Source: Chamaecrista fasciculata (taxonomy: Eukaryota; Streptophyta; Magnoliopsida; Fabales; Fabaceae). Taken from it: a DNA stretch of 64,000 bases. Positions 24,294 through 35,645 of the stretch are shown piece after piece (the stretch's first letter is position 1; every line of letters begins with the position of its first letter). Below the pieces are notes generated by a model. That model was not told where the DNA came from. It did no database searches and worked only from the letters and a program-made list of their open reading frames with translations. The DNA lies in assembly GCA_003254925.1 (NCBI GenBank), contig QANZ01030550.1, positions 3,927 to 67,926 on the forward strand. Reading direction: 5' to 3'. The translations under genes were made by a program, and so were the position numbers.

Positions 24294-25523
24294 TCAAAAA
24301 ATATTTAAAGAACTCTTGAATCTATGACATGAACGAATAACAAAATCTATTGGTAATCTACCATGGATCGTTCTGACTTTTCTACGCATTTGTTGGCCAA
24401 TATAGAAAATATCTCAATAACATCTTTTTCCTCTCCTTATTAGTTTGCAATCAGTTGCTGCAAAAATACAACCGCCATCACAATAATGGATTAATGGATA
24501 CATAGTTAATATAGACTCGATCACCAATATCTTGACCCAGTAGCCGTTTAGATCAGATTCATGTAACCTGCGCCAAACTTCATAAGATTTACTATGTCCA
24601 CCCGGAGGTACACTTGCCACAGTTGTAAGAAAATTGTCATCTTCATACAAATTCCATGAACTTTCTGGATGAGTGCGCGGAAGTCCGATATGGCTGAATT
24701 TATTGTTTATAACATCAAAACATATAACATTGGTATTGGGAGCATAGATAAATAACTGAATGTAAGCCAGCCAGAATAAACAACCATTTATATGTATATT
24801 TATATCCATCATTAAACCGATATCATGATCACATATCATTGGTTTGAACCATTCCATTGACTTTGTTGTGAAAGTAGACATCCAAGATTCATGTGACTTC
24901 AACTTTGCTTTCCAAAATAGTACAATAACATATGACTCTGTATCACCGTTAAAGGCAAAGGCTGATCTAATGAAGTCTGTGAAGAGAAAATTTTGCAAGT
25001 ATTGGCGAATTAAACATTAATATAATATAAAAATAATTTTTACTTTAAATACAAAATTGTACTTACAACAATTCTCTGTGTTTGATGGTGGTTGCACATT
25101 TGCTAGCTGCCCTGTAACAGGATTACAGATCTTAAATACAATCTTTTTGGTATATGTCTGCGCTTTCAAACAAAGTATACCATTTATAGATCCAACGATA
25201 CATATATTCAGATCTAAAACACGACCAGAGCAAGAAAGCAATTGATGCCATTCCTCAACCTGGATGTATCTCCTTGATATGGTGATGAATATTCTGGATG
25301 GAGACGGAGAATAACCAAAGTCGATAGTAATAAGATGACGTTCATCATTTTCCTCGCAATATTTGTTATAGTATGCTATAAAATTTCTGTTCCTAATGCT
25401 ATTGCGCCAGTTCTTTGATACCAAACAGATAGCACACAATTCCTCCGCACTAAATTTTGACATAATTTTGTGCATAATGTCGTGTGGTAGACATCGATCA
25501 TCGAAAGCAAACAGACCATCCAT
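24294..25523 (-). pseudogene. F-box protein with F-box-associated domain, copy B (early stop)
   Basis: Exons are 25067-25523 (457 nt) and 24294-24976, with a 90-bp intron. The reading opens MDGLFAFDDRCLPHDIMHKI with the F-box at about 11-48, then HLITIDFG, VGSINGILCL, FKICNPVTGQL and, in exon 2, SYVIVLFWKAK, FWLAYIQL and SYEVWRRL. An in-frame TGA at 24414-24416 ends the open frame 40 codons before the family's usual end. The same frame after it still reads like the paralogues (FYIGQQ, IHGRLPIDF) to a stop at 24294. The product would lack only its last strand, so it may be a recent pseudogene, a truncated but stable protein, or an error in the assembly. Confidence 0.8.
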
Positions 25524-27207
25524 TGTTCACGAAATTGAATGGCGGTATAAACACTTTATAAAGTAATATTTGTAATTAGGTGACAAAACCTTTGTACCAA
25601 TAAACACATTTAGCAATTTAAAATACTATAAAATTTATAAAATTAATACGAAAGAAACGTAATTACTAAAATAATGGCATATCCATAATGAAAATTGATT
25701 CATTACACATTGATTCATCCCTCAAATTAGTTCATTTCAATCATCAATTAATGTCATTACAGCTATAACTAATTGTTAGCATGTAATTGGATTTTTTCTG
25801 ATGATTTGATTGAAAATTGTCATTTTATTAGATATAAAACTAATTCACAATTTATATACTTAACATGATAGAACCATAATTACTAAAAAATTATTTTTTT
25901 CGTTGAACATTGAATTTGCATTTATCATCACCATTTGATCAATTTCTAAAATTTTATAATTATTAAAGTTTCCTTTAATAATATTATAATAATTAACCAC
26001 TCATTGCTATTGAATTAATTATGCCAAACATCACTCCCCTTCCCGGTCAAATTTGTATAATATCTCACAAAATGTTTTGTGGCTATGAAATCGCACACTT
26101 TAATTTTAATAAAGAATGATGATAATCATAATAAAGGAATTACATTACGTTAATTTTAGTCATAACAAATTAACACCAACATCTTAGTCTTAAAATTTAA
26201 TCATCTTTAAACTTGAGCGGTTAAAAAATTATTAATTAGAGTATCTCAAGATATTGTCATCCATTGCTTTCAAAAATCAGAAGCACATTTAATCAGGTAT
26301 TAAATTATATTTATAATTTGTCTTAATTTGAAATCATTATAAAATGCATTATACGTACCTTCTTACATATTATAATTTTGGGTTCACGACCAAAGTGGTA
26401 TTCAACATTACAATTAATTTTTGACGAAACCTTTTTCAGTTTTCGTTTGAATCGGATAAATTTTAATTATAACATAAATTTTGCATTAAAATATTAAACA
26501 TAAATTTATTACATAATCTCATGATTCCATTAATCAATAAACTTTTTACACAGTTAGATTTACATAAACATTATCTATCGTAATTAAGCTTCCTATTATT
26601 ATTGTCTACATGACAACGACCACAACTCCCTGACAAAAATTTTTACGGAAATTATATTCATATGTAAAAGCATCTCTCTACATCTCCGGTTAAGGAATTA
26701 TTAATTGGTTGCACACAAAAAATTATCATAAAAAACTTTTAAAACTTAAGAACACAATTAAACACTCTTAAATTTTAATATATAATTTTTCTTAATTTCC
26801 AAAGTCGTACTACATTATATATACGTTTTTTGAATCTATATTCTTTCATTATCGATTAACTTTATAACATAAATTAATGCCTTGACAAAATTTTGATTAT
26901 TTACGATCTTGATACTATATTAATTAAAGTTGTGATATACCATCCAATATTTTATAGTGTATAAATTGTTGAATATCGATAAACTTTTTTAATGTAGTAC
27001 GGTGATTTGCTTAACTCTGTCTAACACATTTAAACGGTAACTGATATTGGTATGAAAAAAAAACCAATGTGCAACCAAACAAAGTAAATAAAATAAACAG
27101 ATTGTATTAAATGATTTCAAATTATTGTCATGAGACTGCACTAACATGAAAAACACTGAATCGGAAACACACTACGCCTAAGACCTGGGTACGAATTTAA
27201 GACACAT
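25524..27207. other. AT-rich spacer between F-box copies B and C
   Basis: I see no gene, RNA gene or intact mobile element. It must contain the promoter of copy B at its left end and the 3' end of copy C at its right end. Confidence 0.5.
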
Positions 27208-28453
27208 TTAAAAATTAGTCAAAGAACCACAATACTTGGTACAACCGTTAATTGAAAACCTATATGGTAGTTTCCCGCGTATCTCCTTGACTATTGCAGC
27301 AACATCACGACCAATGTAGTAAACTCTTTTAGCACACATACTGTCATTATCGTATAAGTTGCTAGAGTAGTTAGAAAATACACATCTTCCTTCAGAGTAA
27401 CAAATAAATTCTAGGTTCGCTGAAACGGGATTAAGTGCTAAAATACTTTCCCACCAACTGGTATTGACTGATTTATCTGCTAAGCGCCAAACTTCATACA
27501 AATAATAAGGAGCCTCACCAAAACGGGTTGCTGATACGATTGCAAGTGAGTTGTCGGTTGACGATAGTTTCCATGTCTTTTTATTATTTTCATCAGGCAT
27601 GTCAAACATAGTGAACTCGTTCTTCCCGACATCAAAACAAACGATGTGCACATACCTTCCATTGTTTTTGTTTACACTTTCAGCCAACCAATAAATCTTC
27701 CCATTAATATGCATATCGGTTTCGTAAAGTGACTTAATATCATGTTGACAGATTTGTGGGTGAGACCAAGCACGTGAAGTAGTTGTGAATGTTGACAAAC
27801 ATGAATGATCTTCCTTGCCAGACATCTTCCACATAAATATAATAACATATGATTTGATAGTAGCATTAAATGCAAATGACGTTCTGAGTAATGCTGTATG
27901 CAATAAAAATAAATTTATATATAAGTAATAAATTGTAGAAACATATTGAACAAATAATGTACATATTGAATCAGTAATTGCAAAAAAAAAACTTACTAAT
28001 ATCATTTGCATTGGTAGGAGGCTTCACATTAATTGTTTGACCTGTGACAGGATTGCATATGACAAAAAAAAGCTTGGAATTTCTCGGATCAGATTGCAAA
28101 CAGATCAAACCATCAATTGATCCTAACACACACAACTTCACTAATGGCTTAAAGCCAACTCTTGGAATGATCTGTTGCCATTTTTCCCTATTTATGTACC
28201 TTTTGGAGATAGTAATAAATATCCTATATGGGTCAAGATAATTACCACAATCGATTGCAAACAGATGAGATTCCTTATTTGTTTTTGAGAATTTGTTATA
28301 AAATAGAGCGAACTCCTTGTAACGAACACTATTGTCCCAATTTTTGCACACCCTTTGGCTTTCATAAAGTTCCTCAGTCGTCATAAATGACATAATTGTG
28401 TGCATCATATCATTCGGTAACTCATAGTCACCTAAACGAAATAGTGCAGTCAT
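27208..28453 (-). CDS. F-box protein with F-box-associated domain, copy C (intact)
   Basis: Exons 27997-28453 and 27208-27893 (103-bp intron, phase 1) give 380 aa. The start MTALFRLGDYELPNDMMHTI is preferred to an in-frame ATG 30 nt upstream because it aligns with copies A and B. The F-box covers about residues 8-46. The F-box-associated part shows VLGSIDGLICLQ, FFVICNPVTGQT, SYVIIFMWKMSG, GKIYWLAESV, VCFDVGKNEF, YLYEVWRL and the closing EIRGKLPYRF. Such proteins dock on SKP1-cullin1 through the F-box and pick substrates with the C-terminal propeller-like domain, leading to ubiquitination. No substrate can be predicted. It is the only copy of the local array with an unbroken frame, and shares strand and exon design with the other two. 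Confidence 0.87.
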
Positions 28454-30860
28454 GATAACACTGAAAAGTACGCAACAAAACAAACATATTACAAACTAAT
28501 TAATTAAATTTGATAAACAACTGAGATTTGTGCTTGCTATTATACCTTGCTGAATGAGAAACTACACTGCCAGAAATTACAGAACGTCCACTGAGTTCTC
28601 CTAAGAAAAATTTTGTCGAATATAACAATTGATGCGAACCACATCTATGTGTACCAGACACGTATATTTAAATTGGTTGGATGTGAGGGGATAGAGTGAC
28701 TAATTAATGAGATGGTACAAAATATATCACGAATACATGCAAATTGATTTTTCTAGACACATGTAAACAATTGTATCATATGTAAATCATAAATTATTTT
28801 GCAATCAACTTAATGAAGATCAAAGCAAATCCAATCATACTTGAAATGGGTAACTTATGGCTGGTATCTTCATTATATCTATAGATCAAATTTTAAGAAT
28901 TATTTAGCAAATTAAAATGAATAATTCAAAGTTTACAAATTTATTTCCTTTTAAAAACATTTTGAAATTATAAATGTGCATACAATTAAAACCGTTGTTT
29001 TAAAATAAAAATCAACATGTTTGCCAAATAACTGAGATGTATAATAATATAAATTAACTTAATTTCGTCTCCAATTTGATTTTACGATGTAGGTATAATT
29101 GAGATTAATTTCCATTGTTTCCACATCAAATTTGGTAATACAAACTAATTTGATATCGTGAAATTAAGTTGTATGTGCTTAAGTTTTCTTAATTATTCAC
29201 GTTTTAATTCTCAATCAAAATGGTGTCGTCATAATTTTATTACTTTAATTGGTGACGACAAATATTTTTTGAGGAAATAAAGTATATTTATAATATTATA
29301 TTTTTCATTCATAATTTAATCACCAATTCGATGATTAAGATATAATGTTATCTAAGTAAACTATGTTATTTGTATATCTTAATTAATTTCAAAATTATCA
29401 AAAAAAATTATGGACTTTCTTAAACCATCAGTTTATTTATTGTGTATTATCTTTGTTTCATTCCCATAAACAATGTTATCTTAACCAGTTTTTTAATGTT
29501 ATTAATGGTGTTTTTTAAGTAACGTTTTCCAATTTATGCCCCTGAAATACGTAAATCGTGGTTTAATGACGACGTTAAAAATAACTGAACAAAAAATCCA
29601 GTTTGATTTTCTTAAGGAACGTCATCAAGTTTGACAACTTGAAATATAAAAACAATCATTAAATTTGAAATCAATACAAACATAAAGGTATTAAATTGAC
29701 TATTACTTCAAATGGGCAACTTTTGGCGTGTGTAATTCTTAGCTTTATAAACGATTTTTTAAAGGTAACCTGGACTAATTTACCGTAATTATATTTTAGA
29801 AATATCTATTTGTAAATTGATTTTGAACATTCAAGGAAAAATGATCAATTAGAGTTTCTATGCAAAGTTTTATTTTTTAAATAATAACACTAATTAAATA
29901 CCACGAAATTAACTTGGTCATTATCTGTCAAAAGTCAAAACTCATAAGCCTGATTTTTTCTCCATACATTATGATATGATGACACCAGTTTGCTAATACA
30001 AATCCCAGATTCCATTACTTTTTTTTCACTATTAATTGTAATACACATCTAAATTTGTCAATAAATCACAATATTATATGATATTGTAATCGACGATTTC
30101 TTTCTATTGTTTGTAAATAAAGATCGTTAATACACAAAACTTTTAGGCTCTTATAATTAAATAAAGTGATATTTAATTTCCCTACTTAATTGGCAAATAA
30201 ATTATATTATTTGATTATGCATTTTATTATTGTAACTTCAATTGATCTTAAGCGGTATTTACTAAACCATAGTATATTTCAAATTCTACAAATGATTGAA
30301 TAGACAAAAAAAATGCTACGTAGGATACTATATTAAATCAACATATGTTTCTTTAATAAAAATATAGATTGATAGAATTCATAGACTAAAAATCCAATAC
30401 GTTTTAAAATTATAGCTGTTAATGAAACTATAAACGTTGCCTTGCAAGTAAATTCCATACGATCCTAAAAACTCAATTTTTTTAATGACATTAAACGTCA
30501 ATTTATAAATTTGTTTTTGGAAATAAAAGACTATATTAGGATAATGATTTGAATTTGGTCGTTGGAACATCCAAATTTGTTTATATGTATAATTAATACG
30601 TTGCCATACGAATGATTTAGTAATATGAGATCTGGATTGTGTTTATAGTTCAATTGAGGGGATAGAGTGACTAATATTATAGTTCAATCGTGTTTATATA
30701 CATAAAATCAGTATTTAAAATGTCTTTCATGTATGATTGATAATAAATATCAATTAGCTTGATATATGACAAAATGACCAAATTTGGATTTTCCTTATTC
30801 TGGTAAAGATATTACACTGTGTTTAAGTCAAACCTATTATAATATATATTGCTTGGTGTC
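28454..30860. other. AT-rich region upstream of F-box copy C
   Basis: No gene is visible. A 19-bp phrase (GGGGATAGAGTGACTAAT) occurs at about 28686 and again at about 30658, suggesting a duplicated upstream segment. The rest is low-complexity AT-rich DNA. Confidence 0.4.
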
Positions 30861-31680
30861 CAGTATTTTTTTAAGGGTAAATTGCAATTTGGCACCCTGT
30901 GGTTAGGGGCGGTTCCCCTTTGGTACCCTGAAAGAAAAATTTTTGCATTGTGGTACCCCGTGGTTTGCTCCGTTAGCGATTTGGTACCCTGAGGTTTTTT
31001 TCTGTTAGGATTTAACGGCAAATGTTAGTTAAAATGTCAAAAATCTCCCAAAAAGTCTTCTCTTATGCGTTTAAGTCCTTTCCCTTTACTAAAAGGGATC
31101 AAAACATAAAGAATTAATTATAAAAGGGTCTTTAGAATTCTAATATTATAGATTTTTCTCCTTTTCATAAGATTTCTTTTGAATAGGTCCTTATTTAATT
31201 ACACTTTAATCACAAAAGTTTATGATCTTTATCAAAATAGTCCTTAGAACCTCAAAAGACAAATGAGCATCTATGATTTATCAAAAAATCCCTATATTCA
31301 ACTACAATTTTCATTCTAGTACACTACAAACAAATCAAAAACCCCAAATTTTTCCAAAATCAAGCCCCACAAATCAAAAACCCTCTCAACAACAAAATCA
31401 ACATTTTGTTGATGAGGCAAAACACCCTTTCGTGCCCCTAACGTTTACAGTGATTTTCAGTTATACCCCTAACGTTTCATTTTGTTCAAGCGTGCCCTCA
31501 ATGTGAAAACTAACGTTTCAATTATGCTCCCAATTTTGACTCAATGCCCATGTGGCAATTTTTTTACTTATGTGTCATTTTTTTGGTCTGGCGTGGCATG
31601 ATGACTGACATTCATATTTTTTTTTCACCATGGCATGATGACTGGATTTACATTTTTGAACATAAAAATTGAGTAAACTA
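30861..31680. repeat. Single arms of dispersed inverted-repeat elements
   Basis: 30874-31012 holds one arm with repeated GGTACCCTG/GGCACCCTG units (GGGTAAATTGCAATTTGGC start). 31410-31650 holds one arm of another family ('gccctaacgtttacag', 'acccctaacgtttcat'). No opposite arms are found nearby, so both are truncated. Confidence 0.5.
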
Positions 31681-31796
31681 GCAAATCAGTCCCTAGATTT
31701 ATTTTTCATCATCTTCATTCATTTTAATCCCAACTCCTCAAAATAAAATTGTAAAGTGTCCCAAAACTCTTCCAAACATATCAATTTAGTCCTTAA

Positions 31797-31902
31797 AAGT
31801 ATTAAAAACCCTAAAATCTAAACTCTAAACCTTAAAACTATAAACTCTAAACCCTAAACTCTAAAATTCTAAACCCTAAGATCCTAAACCCTAAAAAATC
31901 TA
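31797..31902. repeat. Degenerate CTAAACCC-like tract
   Basis: Imperfect units such as CTAAACCCTAAA and CTAAACTCTAAA over about 100 bp, repeated at 32034-32105 and mirrored at 32965-33040. They belong to the arms of the Pack-MULE-like element. Confidence 0.7.
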
Positions 31903-32632
31903 ATTTGAGCAATTAGGTCCCTCACCCATTCTTATCCCAATATTCTCAATTCCCCATCTTTTTATCATCAAAATAAAATTGTAAGGTGTCCCAAAACTCT
32001 TCCAAACATTCTAATTTAGTCCTTAAAAATATTAAAAACCCTAAACCCTAAAACTCAAAACCCCAACACTCCAAACCCCAAACTTCAAACCCCAAATCCC
32101 TAAACTGTAAAAGTTATTTTTTTCTTTAATCTTCATCTTTATCTTCTCTTCTCATACTAAATTTTTTTTTTTCAAATCTTCATATTTTCAGATTAAAATT
32201 TTTGTTTCTAATTTTCATCTTCATCGTCATCATTATCATCATCATCTTCATCTTCCTCTTCCCATTTCCAGAATCTTCCAACATCATCATCATCTTCCTT
32301 GCATTTTCAAACGAGAAAACCCACTTCATCTTCATCTCCATCTTCCGGCGAAACAACCCTGAAATCGAAATCAAAATCGAAACCCACTTCATCTTCTGGG
32401 TTTGGAGGCCGTCGGAGATGATGGAGAGCGAAATGGAGGAAGAAGAAGACCAACAGAAGGTTGCAGATCTGGGTTTGATTTCTGGGTTTGTTTCTAATTA
32501 ACGTTGAAAATCTAAATCATCGCTACTGCTCTGTTTTAATTTTGTAGATTTGAGTTTAAGAATCAAATCAAAGTGAATTGAAATTTCAAAGTGAGATTGA
32601 GATGCTGAATTTGATTTCGATTTCTAAATTAG

Positions 32633-32863
32633 CTCGGGATGGGAAGTGCGCTGGAGGCGCTGTGCGGGCAAGTGTACGGAGCCGGGAAGCTGGATATGTT
32701 AGGGATTTATATGCAGAGGTCTTGGGTAATTCTGAACACGACGGCTATGTTTCTGACACTACTGTATGTGTTTGCGAAGCCGGTGCTGAATCTGATAGGG
32801 CAGACGGCGGCGATTGAAGATGCGATAGGAGTGTTCGCGATGTGGATGATTCCGCAGCTATTT
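32633..32863 (+). pseudogene. MATE (DTX) transporter exon fragment
   Basis: The frame reads LGMGSALEALCGQVYGAGK, then MLGIYMQRSWVILN, a hydrophobic stretch VLNLIGQTAAIEDA, and AMWMIPQLF. This is a strong match to the N-terminal half of plant MATE/DETOXIFICATION efflux carriers, covering about 76 of the usual ~480 residues. It stops abruptly at the element arm and has no other MATE exons around it. It is a captured fragment, not a working transporter. An upstream acidic frame at 32417-32500 (MESEMEEEEDQQ) may come from the same donor gene, but I cannot show that. Confidence 0.8.
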
Positions 32864-33062
32864 CTAATGATGAAGATGAAAATTAGAAAGAAAAATTTTA
32901 ATCTGAAAATATGAAGATTAGAAAATGAGAAGAGAAGGTGAAGATGAAGATTAAAGAAAAAAAATAAGTTTTAGAGTTTAGGGATTTGGGGTTTGAAGTT
33001 TGGGGTTTGGGGTTTGGAGTTTTGGGGTTTTGGGTTTTTAATATTTTTGAGGACTAAATTAN

Positions 33063-34680
33063 AAATTGGTCATCTAAAAATATTAAATAAAATGATAAAG
33101 GATGTGGATCACATTCATTGGTCGAAGAGTCATAAAAAGTTTTTATGACAATTGAAGTCATAGTGACACGTGGCAGGCAACCACAAGATGTGCTCTGCTT
33201 TTAGTCTTTTATATATGATATGGAGATATATATGATCTATATATGTATATATAGATATGTGGCATGGGAGACATAAAAAAGAAGAGATGCTCATAGTGCA
33301 AAATAAACTAAGACGCATACATGTAACTTTATATATTTGGATGGAGAAAATGTGTGGGGGATAGAGTCTTATCTATCTCCTTAGTGTAGAGGTGATAGAT
33401 CAAATAGACGAGTATTGGGCTGTTGTATCTTAGAAGTAACGCGTCTGTGTACCCACTGCACCGGGTGATATGACTAAATCAACCCGTGGGAGGCGTGAAT
33501 TACCTTAAAGAAAAGGAGATATCTGTGCCTCAGTCCAGGACCACGCATTTTATTTACTAACAATTTGTTCTTGATTTTAGTTGTTTCTATAGCAACTCCA
33601 ACATAAAGGTCAGCACATTTAATTTTAAATATGGCAATAAAGATAAATCAATTAAAACCAATTCCAATCTACAAAATGTTTCTAAAAATATTTCTCAATC
33701 AATTAACACTTAGTCTAAAAATATATAATCCTAAAAATAAATATATAATTAAAAATATTAAACTGGAAATTTTTGCACATTATCAAAACACATAAATAAA
33801 AAACAGATAAATTACAAAAAAAAAAAAGTCCTTATATAAAATTTATTCCAACACTTGACATGTGAACAAGTTAGCATGATCATTTATATGAATCTTAATA
33901 AAATAGCAATTAATAAGAAGAAATGTTAAAATCAAAAGAAAGAAATGAGACGGTGATGATGGAGTATTAGATTCCCAAATGGAGGAAAATGGAAAAATAA
34001 ACAAACCGTAGCCCTATTTTGAGTTAGGGGAATCTCCTTAGACATAAAGCATAATCAAAATTCAAAATCATCCACACCCTTATTACATAAAATGTTGCAC
34101 ATATATGTGCACTAGCATAATGACCCCCACTAACAAACTTTACAAGTTGCACCTTCATCCAGCGCTATGAAACATGAACATTAATATGAATACGAACACA
34201 TCAATACATTAAATTCGTAAAATTATATGACGTCATATATTTATATATATATATATATATAAACAATCAAAAATTTATAATTTTAATTAAAACTTTTAAA
34301 ATTACATTATTTATTCATAATATATGTCATATGTGACATTGTTTTTTTTTAGTTTTTGTTATGTTAAAGTCTCAAAAAATAATTTTATATTTTTAAATTT
34401 ACAAATATATGTCATATGAGTATTAAACATAAACACGCTCTCAAAATGAAGTGTTTATTTTTCATAAATTTAACTTGTTCTCTTCATCCTCTCCTCCTAT
34501 ATACCTCCTTAAGTGACTCCTTGATGGGCCCTCTCAAACACTCTCTTCAACTTGGTTCATAAGCAGAACCACATCCATATTAATACCCATTGGATCAAAA
34601 ATAATATTCGCATCAAGATTGAAAATTAATTGTGTTATAATGCCTCACTTTAATACATTCAAAATCAAGTTCTTTTTTTT
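33063..34680. other. AT-rich region without visible gene
   Basis: Contains an (AT)n run at 34240-34261 and nothing else I can name. The 33130-33318 open frame lacks any recognisable family. Confidence 0.45.
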
Positions 34681-35645
34681 TTTATAGAAAAATTAAAAAT
34701 TTTAAAAGAAAGGGTTTCGCTAAAACTGCTCTGCTTGGGTTTTGCCAAATTTCAAAAGCCCCTTTGAGGGGTTATTGGCCTGTCTTTCACAGCGTCTCCA
34801 GCAGCGGAATAGGCTTCATTTTCGGCGGTGGCTTCAGTAGTAGCAACGATGACGACTCCAACGGCGGCTCTAGCTACAGTACCAACGATCCCTCTTTTTT
34901 CTTTTTTTTTCTTTTTTGTCTTTTGAGGGTGTTGTAAACAGTAAGGGTGAGATTTGTAAAGGTTTTTCATTCGGAGTCCCAAATTTTGGTGACATATTTG
35001 AAACCTTTCACTCTTTTCTTTGGATTTCTACACCTCTTTGTCTCCCTTCCTCCAGGGAAGGTTTTCCTTTCTTTGTCAGTTTTTTCTTCTTTCTTTGTTT
35101 TGTTTGAACAATTTTTTTTTTCTAGATATATAACATCTGAAGAAGACTCTTGAAGATCCTCTAAAAGTTTGATAAGAGAGTTTGGGTTTAATGGATTTTA
35201 TTCATCTTTGTTGTATATCTGGCTTAAAATTGTTATGAGTTTTGTTAGGATAGACTAATTTCTTCAGCCCTTTTGTGTTGCTTGGGTGAAATTTTTCTGC
35301 CTAGAAGTGGATTGTATATATCATATCTTGGCCTGGAGGTTTGCGTGCAGATCATCTTTTTCCAGCCGGTCATTGCCTACTCGTTTCCAGCCTTTGTTCG
35401 ACGGTTCGTGCTTTCACTCGGTGTGTTGTCGGGTTGAACCTTTTTCATGGTAGCTCTAGTTCTTGGTGTGTTGCCAGGTTCGCCTCTTTGGTGTCTCGAA
35501 GTGGGTCTAGGGTGCTTTGGGTTGGACTTCTCGATTTCTCTTTCTCCCTTTGGGCCCCTTTCCCCCCTTTCGTGTTGGCGAAGGGCTTGGTGTTGTATGT
35601 TTCTTCTTTCATGATTTGTCATGAATGGACAAAAAAAAAACATTC
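34681..35645 (+). other. GC-richer island ending in an A-run, possible retroposed fragment
   Basis: 34740-34890 and 35300-35630 are richer in G and C than the surroundings. The block ends in a 10-base A run at 35631-35640 after 'gatttgtcatgaatggac', which could be the 3' tail of a LINE or retroposed transcript. The frame at 35341-35670 (109 codons) shows no domain I recognise. No target-site duplication was confirmed. Confidence 0.25.

Larger units (their letters stand above)
31681..33061. mobile_element. Pack-MULE-like element with a captured MATE exon
   Basis: A left arm (about 31970-32230) and right arm (about 32866-33061) are inverted copies: TTAGTCCTTAAAAATATT with CTAAACCC-like units at the left, mirrored as GGGTTTTTAATATTTTTGAG at the right. 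The outer left 230 bp (31681-31905) directly repeats the start of the arm. Between the arms (32231-32865) lies higher-GC DNA including a MATE transporter piece. The right arm is cut by the assembly join at 33062, so the outer end and TSD cannot be checked. No transposase is seen. The Mutator-like class is inferred from the long arms plus captured gene sequence. Confidence 0.65.

Noticed and set aside
28454-28483. Upstream in-frame ATG for F-box copy C
   Set aside because: It would add ten residues not seen in copies A and B, whose starts align with the ATG at 28453.
31797-31902. Interstitial telomere array
   Set aside because: Units are irregular (CTAAACCC mixed with CTAAACTC and others), short, and repeated in mirrored form as part of element arms.
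32417-32501. Independent small acidic protein gene
   Set aside because: It lies inside the Pack-MULE-like element, has no family resemblance and stops soon after; more likely captured sequence.
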